Shown: positions 1 to 8,291, numbered from the stretch's first letter. The stretch: 9,838 nucleotides of DNA from Lysobacteraceae bacterium (GCA_028293685.1 JAQGOI010000118.1:1-9838), one strand, 5' to 3'. Notes: generated by a model not told the origin, from the letters alone. Program-made: numbers and translations.

Positions 1-53
1 ACCCTGAGCGTCCGGCGGATCGGATCCAAGTGTCAGTCCACCAGACGGCCGGC

Positions 54-76
54 AAACCCGGGGCATGGCCCCGGGT
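54..76 (-). terminator. Probable terminator hairpin after the sortilin-like gene
   Basis: A perfect 9-bp inverted repeat (ACCCGGGGC at 56-64, GCCCCGGGT at 68-76) with a 3-nt loop lies 21 bases past the stop codon of the minus-strand gene that ends at 98. Read on the minus strand, the stem's last base and the next two make only TTT before GCC, so the U-tract is short and this is a weak intrinsic terminator at best. A further pair, CGGATCC at 21-27 and GGATCCG at 81-87, could extend the structure. It may instead be an mRNA-stabilising 3' hairpin. Confidence 0.45.
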
Positions 77-97
77 CCGTGGATCCGAGCAGCAGGC

Positions 98-3000
98 TCA
101 GTCGCGTTCCTGCGCCGCGCGCGTATCGGGATTGCCCGAGTAGCGCCAGGCAACCGGAGCGTGCTCCGGCAAGTCGATCGCCGGCAGGCCCTTGGCCTTG
201 AGCGCGGCGTTGGCGGCAGCCAAGTCGGTGTCGCGCAGCTTGCCGAAGTCGGTCTCGACGTCGGCAAGCTCGCGCTCCAGCGAGCCGGTGTAGGCGATCA
301 GCGTGGCCGATGGCTTGCCTTCATACGACATCAGCCCGCCGTAGAGTTGATCCATATGCTCGCGCAGGCGTTCCTCGCCGGTGATGGCGCCGCCTTCCTT
401 GGTCGCGACGATCTGCTTGCGGATGACGTCGGCCTTGTCGGCCAGTGCAGTCAGCTGCGTGCGCAGGGCATCGCCTTCGGGCAGTTTCTGCGCGGCTTGT
501 CCCGCGCCGCTGCGCACCGACTGGATGCGCGCGACCAAGTCGCTCATGCGGCCGAACATCGCATGCACCTTCATCGTGGCGTCGAACTGCGCTTTACGGT
601 CGGCGACGGTGAAAGGTGAGCGCGGATCGAGGACGACATTGATCTTGTCCTCGTATACGTGATCGCCCTTGGTCATGCGCACCGTGTACGTGCCTGGCGG
701 AACGCGTGGACCCTGCGTGGCGCTGCCCGCAATCGATGCGGCCGGCGGCACCAGCGGCGGCTTGACGTTCATCGGCCACGCGACGCGATTGATGCCGCGC
801 CGCTTGCCGGCCGGCAGTGTGTCGACCACCTGACCTTGCGCATCGAGCACTTCCAGCTTGAGCGGCCCGAACAGGTGCCGGCCTTTCTGGTAGTAGGTGA
901 CCGTGACGTCGTTCGATGCATTCGTACCCGCATAGCCGGCGTCGCCTTCGGGCCAGCCGCCGAATGTACTGATGCGCTGCTGCTCGGGACGCGTCGGCAG
1001 GAACGCCGCTTCCTGCTGCAGGATCGCCGGTGTCAGCGAGCGCAGCGGGGTAAGGTCGTCGATGATCCAGATGCCGCGACCATGCGTGGCCAGCACGAGA
1101 TCGCCATCGCGCGGCTGCACGACAAGATCGCGCACCGCCACTGCCGGGAAATCGCCGCCCTTGAACTGAGCCCACGTCGCGCCGTCGTCGGGTGAAATCC
1201 ACAGGCCGAACTCGGTGCCGGCGAACAGCAGGCCGCGCCGCACGGGATCCTCGCGCAACACGTGCGCATAACCCTTGATGCCCTTGGTCTGCGAGGCGTT
1301 TGCCAGCGCCTGCCAATGGGAGCCGTAGTCGGTGGTCTTGTACAGCATCGGCGTCATGTCGCCGAAGGTGTGGCGGTCGAAGGTGACGTACGCGGTGCCT
1401 GCGTCGAAGCGCCCGGCATCGATGTACGACACCCATGAGTTCGCAGGCACACCCGCGCCCGCGGTCACGTTCTTCCACGACCTGCCGCCATCGCGGCTGA
1501 CCTGGACGTTGCCGTCGTCGGTGCCGACCCACAGCACATTGCTGTCCTTTGGCGACTCGCTGATGCCGTAGATCGTGGTGTGCATTTCGGCTGCGGAATT
1601 GTCGACGGTGATGCCGCCCGACTGCTCCTGCAACTGCTTCTGCTTGTCGTTGCTGGTCAGGTCGGGCGAGATTCGATCCCAGGTCTGGCCGTGGTCGCGC
1701 GTGCGGAACAGGAACTGCGAGCCGATGTACAGCGTGTTCTTGTCGGTCGGGGACAACGCGATCGGCGCATTCCAGTTCCAGCGCAGCTTTTCCTTGTAGT
1801 TGGCGCGCGGCTGGATGTCCCGGTACTCATGCGTCACGCGGTTGACACGGCCGATGTTGCCGCCTTGCGATTCGGCATAGATGAACGTGTGATCCGAGGG
1901 ATCCGGGAACATCCAGAAGCCGTCGCCACCGAACATGTTTTCCCAGCGCGAATTGGTGATGCCGCCGGGATAGGAGGAATCACCGACCCAGGAACTGTTG
2001 TCCTGCAGGCCGCCATAGACGTGGTACGGATCGTCGTTGTCGACACTCACGTGATAGAACTGCGACACCGGAAGGTTGTTCGCTTTCCACCAGCGGTTGC
2101 CGCCGTCCTTGGACAGCCACAGGCCGCCATCGTCACCGGCAATGACCTTCTGCGGATCTTTCGGATCGATCCACACGTCGTGGAAATCGCCATGCGCGCC
2201 GCCGCCGACATTGGCGAACGTCTTGCCGCCATCCAGGCTCTGGATCAGCGCAAGGTCCGGCTTGAAGATGCGGTCGGGATTGGTCGGGTCGACGATGAGG
2301 TTGGCGAAGTAGAACGGACGCCACACCATCATCTGGCTGTCGTCGCGGCGATCCCAGGTCTTGCCGCCGTCGTCGGAGCGGTACAGCGCGCTCTTGACGG
2401 CTTCGACGAACGCATACACGACGTTCGAATTCGAAGGCGCCACTGCAAGCGCGATGCGGCCGTAGGGCTTTGCCGGCAGTCCGCCACCGGTGACTTCGGA
2501 CCAGCTCCTGCCGCCGTCGGACGAGCGGTACAGGCCGCTGCCCGATGGCACATCGGCGCTGTCACCCCCAGAGCGGAACGTCCAGCCCTTGCGGCGGAAA
2601 TCCCACAGCGATGCGAAGACGATGCCAGGATTCTTCGCGTCCACGCTCATGCCGCCGCAACCGGTCGAACCGTTGCCGCCCTTGAGCACCTGCGTCCACG
2701 ATTTGCCGCCGTCGCTGGTGCGGTACACACCGCGATCGGGCGAATCGCTCCAGAGTTTGCCGGTGACGCACGCCAGCACGGTATTGCCGTCGCGCGGGTC
2801 GACTGCAAGCTTGACGATGCGCTCGGACTGCGGGAGGCCGACGTTGTTCCAGGTTTCCCCGCCGTCGGTGGAGTGATACACGCCATTGCCGATTGATACC
2901 GAGCCGCGGGTCCATGCTTCGCCGGTGCCGACCCAGACGTTGTCGGTGTCGTGCGGATCCAGCGCGATCGCGCCGACCGACTGCACCGGCTGCTTGTCGA

Positions 3001-3274
3001 ACTTCGGCCTGAAGGTCGTGCCGCCGTCGGTGGATTTCCAGATGCCGCCGCTAGCCGCGCCGACGTAAAGGACGGTGTCGCCGTTCTTGCCGTGGGCGCC
3101 AGTGACGGCGGCGATACGACCGCTCATCGCGGCCGAACCGATGTTGCGTATGCCAAGTCCGGAGATGACGCCCTGGTCGAAGCCGGATTTTGTCTGCGAT
3201 GGCGCCTGCGCTTGTGCAGGCAGGGTCTGCACGACGCCGGTGGCCAGCGCGAGCAATATGAGGGAACGATGCAT
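98..3274 (-). CDS. Secreted VPS10/sortilin-like BNR-repeat beta-propeller protein
   Basis: This encodes a 1058-residue exported protein of the VPS10/sortilin-type BNR-repeat family, often labelled 'glycosyl hydrolase' without proof of activity. A signal peptide (basic MHR, hydrophobic core, AQA sites ending at 22-24) points to Sec export. About eleven Asp-box (BNR) motifs of the form S-x-D-x-G-x-T-W follow, near residues 81, 135, 186, 251, 300, 346, 388, 525, 593, 647 and 694, and suggest one or two beta-propellers. Residues 790-880 look like a beta-sandwich ending in PGTYTVRM, and 890-1020 is mainly helical and charged. The chosen ATG (3272-3274) has GGAG eight bases upstream; a start 17 codons earlier would overlap the previous gene and lose the signal peptide. 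The LolA-like gene ends 13 nt upstream, so the two are probably co-transcribed. There is no lipobox and no C-terminal anchor. The ligand or substrate is unknown; sialidase activity should not be assumed from Asp boxes. Confidence 0.9.
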   Translation of the reverse strand: MHRSLILLALATGVVQTLPAQAQAPSQTKSGFDQGVISGLGIRNIGSAAMSGRIAAVTGAHGKNGDTVLYVGAASGGIWKSTDGGTTFRPKFDKQPVQSVGAIALDPHDTDNVWVGTGEAWTRGSVSIGNGVYHSTDGGETWNNVGLPQSERIVKLAVDPRDGNTVLACVTGKLWSDSPDRGVYRTSDGGKSWTQVLKGGNGSTGCGGMSVDAKNPGIVFASLWDFRRKGWTFRSGGDSADVPSGSGLYRSSDGGRSWSEVTGGGLPAKPYGRIALAVAPSNSNVVYAFVEAVKSALYRSDDGGKTWDRRDDSQMMVWRPFYFANLIVDPTNPDRIFKPDLALIQSLDGGKTFANVGGGAHGDFHDVWIDPKDPQKVIAGDDGGLWLSKDGGNRWWKANNLPVSQFYHVSVDNDDPYHVYGGLQDNSSWVGDSSYPGGITNSRWENMFGGDGFWMFPDPSDHTFIYAESQGGNIGRVNRVTHEYRDIQPRANYKEKLRWNWNAPIALSPTDKNTLYIGSQFLFRTRDHGQTWDRISPDLTSNDKQKQLQEQSGGITVDNSAAEMHTTIYGISESPKDSNVLWVGTDDGNVQVSRDGGRSWKNVTAGAGVPANSWVSYIDAGRFDAGTAYVTFDRHTFGDMTPMLYKTTDYGSHWQALANASQTKGIKGYAHVLREDPVRRGLLFAGTEFGLWISPDDGATWAQFKGGDFPAVAVRDLVVQPRDGDLVLATHGRGIWIIDDLTPLRSLTPAILQQEAAFLPTRPEQQRISTFGGWPEGDAGYAGTNASNDVTVTYYQKGRHLFGPLKLEVLDAQGQVVDTLPAGKRRGINRVAWPMNVKPPLVPPAASIAGSATQGPRVPPGTYTVRMTKGDHVYEDKINVVLDPRSPFTVADRKAQFDATMKVHAMFGRMSDLVARIQSVRSGAGQAAQKLPEGDALRTQLTALADKADVIRKQIVATKEGGAITGEERLREHMDQLYGGLMSYEGKPSATLIAYTGSLERELADVETDFGKLRDTDLAAANAALKAKGLPAIDLPEHAPVAWRYSGNPDTRAAQERD

Positions 3275-3287
3275 GGTGATCTCCGGC

Positions 3288-4004
3288 TCAGCGCTTGGCA
3301 GTGGGGAAGGAGAACATCGCCGCATCGACCGGCTTGTTCAATTCAGCGGACTCGACATGGTTCTGGCCCTGCTCGAACGGGAAGTAGACACCGTCGACTT
3401 TTTCGTATTCGCCGACATCGGTGGTCTGTACCTGTTCCTGCCCACGCACGATGCGGTGGTCGACAACGCGTATTTCAAGGAACTGGTCGGGATCCAGATA
3501 GATGACGCGGCTGTCGCCGTTCTTGAACGTCACGCGCAACTTGTGTGCGTCGGTGCCATCGATGTCCTCGGTGCCGAGGTATTCGATGCGCTCGCCCTTC
3601 TTCTGGGCGTCGAGCAGCGGCCCGGCGATATCGGCCGACTGCACCAGGTCCTTGGTGTCGTCGCCGCTGAGCTTCTGCGGATCGCGACGACCTTCGAACG
3701 GATTGATCGCCCAGGCCTGCTGCCCATCCCACGACTGGACGGCTGTCAGGCCTTGCAACGACATTTCCTGGCGGAACATCCCCTTTGACTGCGCGTCGGG
3801 CGCCATGGCGAAGGTTTCGGTCTTGGCTTCCAGACCACCGCCCAACCGCATCTTGCCCAGCGTGTGCATCGAGGTGACGGCGCGCAGCTTGTCGGCGCCG
3901 CCCCGAGCCTGAAGGTTTTTGGCGACCAGCTCATCGGCGGTGACCCCCAACGCCGGCAGCGACGAAGCGGCCAATCCGGCCACCAGTGCAAAACGCAGCA
4001 ACAT
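3288..4004 (-). CDS. Periplasmic LolA-like (outer-membrane lipoprotein-sorting-like) protein
   Basis: This encodes a 238-residue exported protein. Residues 1-20 form a signal peptide (MLLRF start, Ala/Leu core, PALG near the cleavage site) with no lipobox cysteine. The mature part opens with a helix containing the ARGGADKLRAV segment (33-43), followed by alternating beta strands typical of the LolA/LolB-like half-barrel that binds lipid or lipoprotein acyl chains (family knowledge). It is probably not the housekeeping LolA: the wording 'ARGG...', the Asp/Lys-rich middle and the FSFP C-terminus resemble the broader 'outer membrane lipoprotein-sorting protein' group, whose function is mostly unknown. 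The ATG at 4002-4004 has GGGAG nine bases upstream; an in-frame start 21 codons earlier would add an Arg-rich stretch before the signal peptide. It is followed after 13 nt by the sortilin-like gene, so both products probably work in the periplasm or at the outer membrane. The fold call is from sequence style only. Confidence 0.82.
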   Translation of the reverse strand: MLLRFALVAGLAASSLPALGVTADELVAKNLQARGGADKLRAVTSMHTLGKMRLGGGLEAKTETFAMAPDAQSKGMFRQEMSLQGLTAVQSWDGQQAWAINPFEGRRDPQKLSGDDTKDLVQSADIAGPLLDAQKKGERIEYLGTEDIDGTDAHKLRVTFKNGDSRVIYLDPDQFLEIRVVDHRIVRGQEQVQTTDVGEYEKVDGVYFPFEQGQNHVESAELNKPVDAAMFSFPTAKR

Positions 4005-4205
4005 GATCGATCTCCCAAGGGCGCCTGGACGGAGCCGTCGGGCGAGCTTACCGGTCGCCGGGCGCAAGGGTTAAGGCCGGAAGTCATGGGGCGCCGCGAT
4101 TAATTCCAAATGGCGACGCATCGCAGCGCGCCGCCGGCGCCTTGAGCCACGGATGCGGGTGGTTGGCCCCTCGAAGGCTGACTTCCTGCTCGCCCTGGCT
4201 GGCCC

Positions 4206-5777
4206 TTACCAGTCCGTGGGCCGGTAGTCCTTGAGAAACTGTCCCCACACATGCTCGCCAGTGTTGAGCCCGCTGATGATCGGGTCGACGATGCGCGCCG
4301 CGCCATCGATGATGTCCAGTGGTGGGTGGAAACGTTCCTCCACCGTCTTGCGCGCGGCCAGCTCGGCCGGATCTTCATCCGTGACCCAGCCGGTGTCGAC
4401 GCTGTTCATGTGGATGCCGTCGCCGTGGTAATCGGCTGCGGCCGTGCGCGTCATCATGTTCAGCGCCGCCTTGGCCATGTTCGTGTGCGGATGGCGGGTG
4501 GTCTTGAAGTTGCGATAGAACTGGCCTTCGACAGCGGACACGTTGACGATGTGCTTGTCACGATCGCCGGTCCGCAGCATCAGCGGCTTCAGGCGCGCGT
4601 TGATGATGAAGGGTGCGATCGCGTTGACCAGCTGTACTTCAAGCAACTCGACCGATGGCACTTCGGCCATCAGCAGTCGCCAGGAATTGCGCCCGCGCAG
4701 GTCCACCTGCTGCAGGTCCTGGTCGAGCCGTCCATCGGGGAACAGGTGTTTCTGGCCAAGCAACTCGTCGGCCAGCAACGGGATCTGCGACAGCTCGGCT
4801 GGGCTCAGCAGGCCTGCTTTCCCGGTAAGGGCGACACCGATGGTGCGTTGTGTGGTCGCGGTGGCTTGTATCGACGCGTTGTCCGGCAGGATGTCGCAAC
4901 CGCGCATGCCTTCATAGCTTCCGATCAGCTGCCGGACGGCCTGCGGCGTGTCTTTCAGGGCAGCGGTTTCGCTGGCCATCATGTGCGCATAGAACTCCGG
5001 CGGTCGGCGCACCGTCTGGCAGGCATTGTTGATGATGAAATCCAGCCGTGGCAGATGGGCGGTCAGCTCGCGGCAGAATGCTTCGACGCTGGGCGTGTGG
5101 CGCAGGTCGAGCCCGAACACTTCCAGGCGATGCGACCACTGCGCGAAGTCCGGCTCCTGCGCATAGCGCGCCGCGGAATCGCGAGGGAAACGCGTGGTGA
5201 CGATCAACCGCGCGCCGGCCCGCAGCAACTTCAAACCCGCCTGGTAGCCGATCTTGACGCGCCCGCCGGTCAGCAGCGCCACGCGGCCGGTGAGGTCACA
5301 AAGTTCCGTACGCTTGGCGAAATTGAACTCGGCGCAAGCTGGGCATAGCTGGTCGTAAAAATGATGGATCCGTGTGTACTTCTGCTTGCAGACATAGCAG
5401 TGGCGCAGCTCGGGCGATTCCCGCGTCGTCTCGTCCGATGGTGCCTCCTGCGCCAACGCGGGCGGGAAGTAGTTTGGAGTCGTGAAGACCGGACGCCGCC
5501 GCAGCGCGCGAATTCCCGTCTGATCGAGCAGCGCATCGGCGCGACGGATGTTGTCGGCATTGCGTTCGCGTTCGCGCTGCTTGAGCTTGAGTCGGCGCAA
5601 TCCGGGATCAGGCTGGTACACCCTGGCGACCGCGTGATGCAGGCGTGCGCGCTCGTCCGCAGGCAGCGCGTCGAGCACGGTGCGGTCGGCAGCGATGGAT
5701 TCCAGCAGGGTCACGGCGTTCCGTAACCGCTGTTGGAGGCCGGTTTCGCTGGGAAGATCGGGAGCGTCGTTGGTCAT
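4206..5777 (-). CDS. Zinc-ribbon SDR-like oxidoreductase with non-canonical active site
   Basis: This encodes a 523-residue cytosolic protein, twice the length of a classical short-chain dehydrogenase. Residues 1-120 are a charged helical region. Two CxxC pairs (Cys127/130 and Cys145/148) form a probable zinc ribbon, with His138 and His139 between them. A Rossmann fold starts at 162, with the nucleotide loop TGGRVKIGYQAG (170-181), a following strand ending TTRF, an acidic FGLDLR (221-226) and NNAC (250-253) in place of NNAG. A long insertion of about 100 residues precedes the helix with Asn385. VNVSAVEG supplies the usual Ser (414), and Lys436 fits YxxxK, but the Tyr position is Thr432 (TNMAK). 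NAD(P) binding is likely; redox activity is uncertain. I recall similar long proteins in fungi and other bacteria, without known function. The ATG at 5775-5777 lies just past the metK terminator; a longer in-frame form would run through the terminator and into metK. No Shine-Dalgarno sequence is visible. Confidence 0.85.
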   Translation of the reverse strand: MTNDAPDLPSETGLQQRLRNAVTLLESIAADRTVLDALPADERARLHHAVARVYQPDPGLRRLKLKQRERERNADNIRRADALLDQTGIRALRRRPVFTTPNYFPPALAQEAPSDETTRESPELRHCYVCKQKYTRIHHFYDQLCPACAEFNFAKRTELCDLTGRVALLTGGRVKIGYQAGLKLLRAGARLIVTTRFPRDSAARYAQEPDFAQWSHRLEVFGLDLRHTPSVEAFCRELTAHLPRLDFIINNACQTVRRPPEFYAHMMASETAALKDTPQAVRQLIGSYEGMRGCDILPDNASIQATATTQRTIGVALTGKAGLLSPAELSQIPLLADELLGQKHLFPDGRLDQDLQQVDLRGRNSWRLLMAEVPSVELLEVQLVNAIAPFIINARLKPLMLRTGDRDKHIVNVSAVEGQFYRNFKTTRHPHTNMAKAALNMMTRTAAADYHGDGIHMNSVDTGWVTDEDPAELAARKTVEERFHPPLDIIDGAARIVDPIISGLNTGEHVWGQFLKDYRPTDW

Positions 5778-5820
5778 GGCGATTTTGCGAATGGGGGGCA
5801 AGCTGTCTGGTGGGCAAGTA

Positions 5821-5848
5821 AAGAAAACGGGCCGCAGCGCGGCCCGTT
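5821..5848 (-). terminator. Rho-independent terminator of metK
   Basis: A perfect 10-bp stem (AACGGGCCGC at 5826-5835 with GCGGCCCGTT at 5839-5848) and a 3-nt loop lie 29 bases after the metK stop codon. On the minus strand the stem runs into TTCTTTAC, so with the last stem bases the tract is TTTTCTTT, a classical intrinsic terminator. It separates metK from the SDR-like gene, whose ATG is 48 bases further on. The T-tract lies only on the minus-strand side, matching the direction of metK transcription. Confidence 0.92.
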
Positions 5849-5877
5849 CCTTGAACCCGTGAACATGTTCGAAGCCG

Positions 5878-7101
<1,224 letters not shown>

Positions 7102-7129
7102 CGCGCGGGACTCCGGGGAGAAAGTGTTT

Positions 7130-7155
7130 CATCCTTCAATGCGGATGAAAGGATG
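7130..7155. promoter_or_regulatory. 26-bp palindrome in the metK leader, candidate repressor operator
   Basis: The outer arms CATCCTT (7130-7136) and AAGGATG (7149-7155) are perfect inverted repeats, and 10 of 13 positions per half match across the whole 26 bp. An alternative pairing inside it is TTTCATCC (7127-7134) with GGATGAAA (7143-7150), an 8-bp stem with an 8-nt loop. It lies 28 bases upstream of the metK ATG and next to the predicted transcription start. The symmetry fits a dimeric winged-helix repressor. By family knowledge SahR, an ArsR-type SAH sensor, controls metK in many Proteobacteria, so it is the leading candidate, but I cannot confirm the motif here. An RNA hairpin role is the alternative. 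Confidence 0.6.
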
Positions 7156-7162
7156 GCCGCGC

Positions 7163-7168
7163 ATGATA
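7163..7168 (-). promoter_or_regulatory. Candidate -10 box of metK
   Basis: On the minus strand TATCAT matches the sigma-70 -10 hexamer at five of six positions and is preceded by TG. It predicts a start near 7156, giving a leader of about 55 nt that begins at the palindrome. The hexamer at the expected -35 position is poor (ATGCGC), so an activator or extended -10 contact may be needed. An inverted repeat CTGGCG/CGCCAG (7179-7184 and 7196-7201) spans that -35 area. Confidence 0.4.
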
Positions 7169-7208
7169 CACGGCGGGTCTGGCGTGCGCATTGTCCGCCA
7201 GGTGGGGG

Positions 7209-7229
7209 TTCAGGCATTCAGCTATTCAG
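7209..7229. repeat. Three TTCAG units at 8-bp period upstream of metK
   Basis: TTCAG occurs at 7209-7213, 7217-7221 and 7225-7229, three copies with 3-nt spacers (CTGAA on the minus strand). The array lies about 45-65 bases upstream of the candidate metK -10 box and 20 bases past the dusB stop codon. The 8-bp period recalls tandem met boxes bound by MetJ, but the sequence does not match the met box AGACGTCT. It may be an activator site or chance. Confidence 0.35.
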
Positions 7230-7249
7230 GTTGAGTATCCGGCCGCGGG

Positions 7250-8257
7250 TCACGCCGCCCGCAACAGCGGTGCGCCGGCGATGAGCGCATCGAAATAATC
7301 GCGGGTGATGTCCAGTTGTGCTCTGGCGGTCTCGGCGCGGTTCACCACGGCCCGGAAACCTGCACGCTGGTCGACGCTGACGTCGCTGTGATCCTTGGCA
7401 TACCAGCCCAGGTGCTTGCGCGCGATGCGTACGCCGGCGGGTTCACCATAAAACGCGTGCAGCTGTTCGAGATGTCCCAGGAGCGCGTCGCGCACGTAAG
7501 TCAATGACGGTTCGGGCAGCAGTCGACCTGTTGCAAGGTAATGCGCGATCTCACCGAAGATCCACGGGCGACCCTGTGCGGCGCGACCCACCATCACCGC
7601 GTCGCAGCCGGTTTGCCTCAACACCCATGCAGCCTTCTCGGGCGAGTCGATGTCGCCATTTGCAATCACGGGGATCGACAACTCAGCTTTGATCGCCGCC
7701 ATGGTGTCGTATTCCGCGACGCCGGTGTACTGCTGGTCGCGCGTGCGGCCGTGCACGGCGAGTGCGGCAATGCCGGCACCCTGTGCGATGCGGGCGATCA
7801 CCGGCGCGTTGCGATGGTCGGCATCCCAGCCGGTGCGGATCTTCAACGTGACCGGTACGTCGACCGCCTGCACGACGGCTTCGAGGATCGCCGCGACCAG
7901 TGTCTCGTCACGCATCAGGGCGGATCCCGCCCAGGCGTTGCAGACCTTCTTCGCCGGACACCCCATGTTGATGTCGATCAGCTGCGCGCCATGGTCGACG
8001 TTGTAGCGGGCCGCATCGGCCATGACGGCTGGATCGGTGCCCGCGATCTGCACGCTGACCGGATCCGGTTCGCCGACGTGATCCATGCGTCGCAGTGATT
8101 TTTCGGTTTTCCAGAAACGCGGGTCGCTGATCGTCATCTCCGACACCGCCAGGCCTGCGCCCATGCGTTTGCACAGCAGCCGAAAAGGCTTGTCCGTCAC
8201 GCCCGCCATGGGTGCGAGGATGACCTTGGGTTCGATCAGGTAGGGCCCCAGACGCAT
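7250..8257 (-). CDS. dusB: tRNA-dihydrouridine synthase B
   Basis: DusB is an FMN enzyme that uses NADPH to reduce specific uridines to dihydrouridine in the tRNA D-loop. The 335-residue product has the N-terminal TIM-barrel motif LAPMAGVTDKPFR (14-26), SVQIAG (68-73), the catalytic Cys100 in DINMGCPAKKV (95-105), the phosphate/FMN-binding KIRTGW (139-144), VHGRTRDQQYTG (168-179), ANGDI (199-203) and GRAAQGRPWIF (224-234). The combination of GCPAKKV and GRAAQGRPWIF fits DusB rather than DusA or DusC. A small helical domain follows from about 240 and carries RKHLGWY. The ATG at 8255-8257 fits the family's N-terminus; a start 44 codons earlier would run into the preceding GGDEF gene. It has no Shine-Dalgarno sequence, and a -10-like box lies six bases upstream. 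In E. coli dusB is followed by fis; here metK follows. Confidence 0.95.
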   Translation of the reverse strand: MRLGPYLIEPKVILAPMAGVTDKPFRLLCKRMGAGLAVSEMTISDPRFWKTEKSLRRMDHVGEPDPVSVQIAGTDPAVMADAARYNVDHGAQLIDINMGCPAKKVCNAWAGSALMRDETLVAAILEAVVQAVDVPVTLKIRTGWDADHRNAPVIARIAQGAGIAALAVHGRTRDQQYTGVAEYDTMAAIKAELSIPVIANGDIDSPEKAAWVLRQTGCDAVMVGRAAQGRPWIFGEIAHYLATGRLLPEPSLTYVRDALLGHLEQLHAFYGEPAGVRIARKHLGWYAKDHSDVSVDQRAGFRAVVNRAETARAQLDITRDYFDALIAGAPLLRAA

Positions 8258-8263
8258 CGGTAC

Positions 8264-8269
8264 ATTGTA
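8264..8269 (-). promoter_or_regulatory. -10 box of dusB, suggesting a leaderless mRNA
   Basis: TACAAT on the minus strand matches TATAAT at five of six bases and ends six bases before the dusB ATG. Usual spacing places the transcription start at or next to the A of the start codon. No purine-rich Shine-Dalgarno sequence occurs before the ATG, which agrees with leaderless translation. The -35 region (about 8287-8292) is a poor match and overlaps the stop codon of the GGDEF gene. Confidence 0.45.
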
Positions 8270-8291
8270 GCGATCGCGCTGGTTGCCCCGC

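Noticed and set aside
65..619. 184-codon plus-strand frame at the left edge
   Set aside because: It is antisense to the C-terminal part of the sortilin-like gene, starts within the terminator hairpin and has no protein motif.
1580..2896. 438-codon open frame on the plus strand opposite the sortilin-like gene
   Set aside because: The product is rich in low-complexity Ala/Val/Arg/His with no recognisable motif, and it mirrors the codons of BNR repeats on the other strand; it is a shadow of a high-GC gene.
2090..3040. Repeated TGCCGCCGTC-type DNA words spaced through the region
   Set aside because: They encode the DGG core of the Asp-box (BNR) motifs, so the repetition is explained by the protein and is not a separate DNA repeat or CRISPR array.
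4005..4205. GC-rich gap before the LolA-like gene, checked for a small gene, terminator and promoter
   Set aside because: Short stems such as GCGACGCATCGC have no T-tract, and no hexamer pair is convincing; open frames here lack support.
4251..5348. 365-codon plus-strand frame opposite the SDR-like gene
   Set aside because: The minus-strand frame shows Rossmann motifs and zinc-ribbon cysteines; the plus-strand product has no domain signal and no ribosome site.
5861..5870. Perfect palindrome GAACATGTTC after the metK stop codon
   Set aside because: It is only ten bases, lies in a 3' untranslated region next to the terminator, and has no promoter nearby; probably chance.
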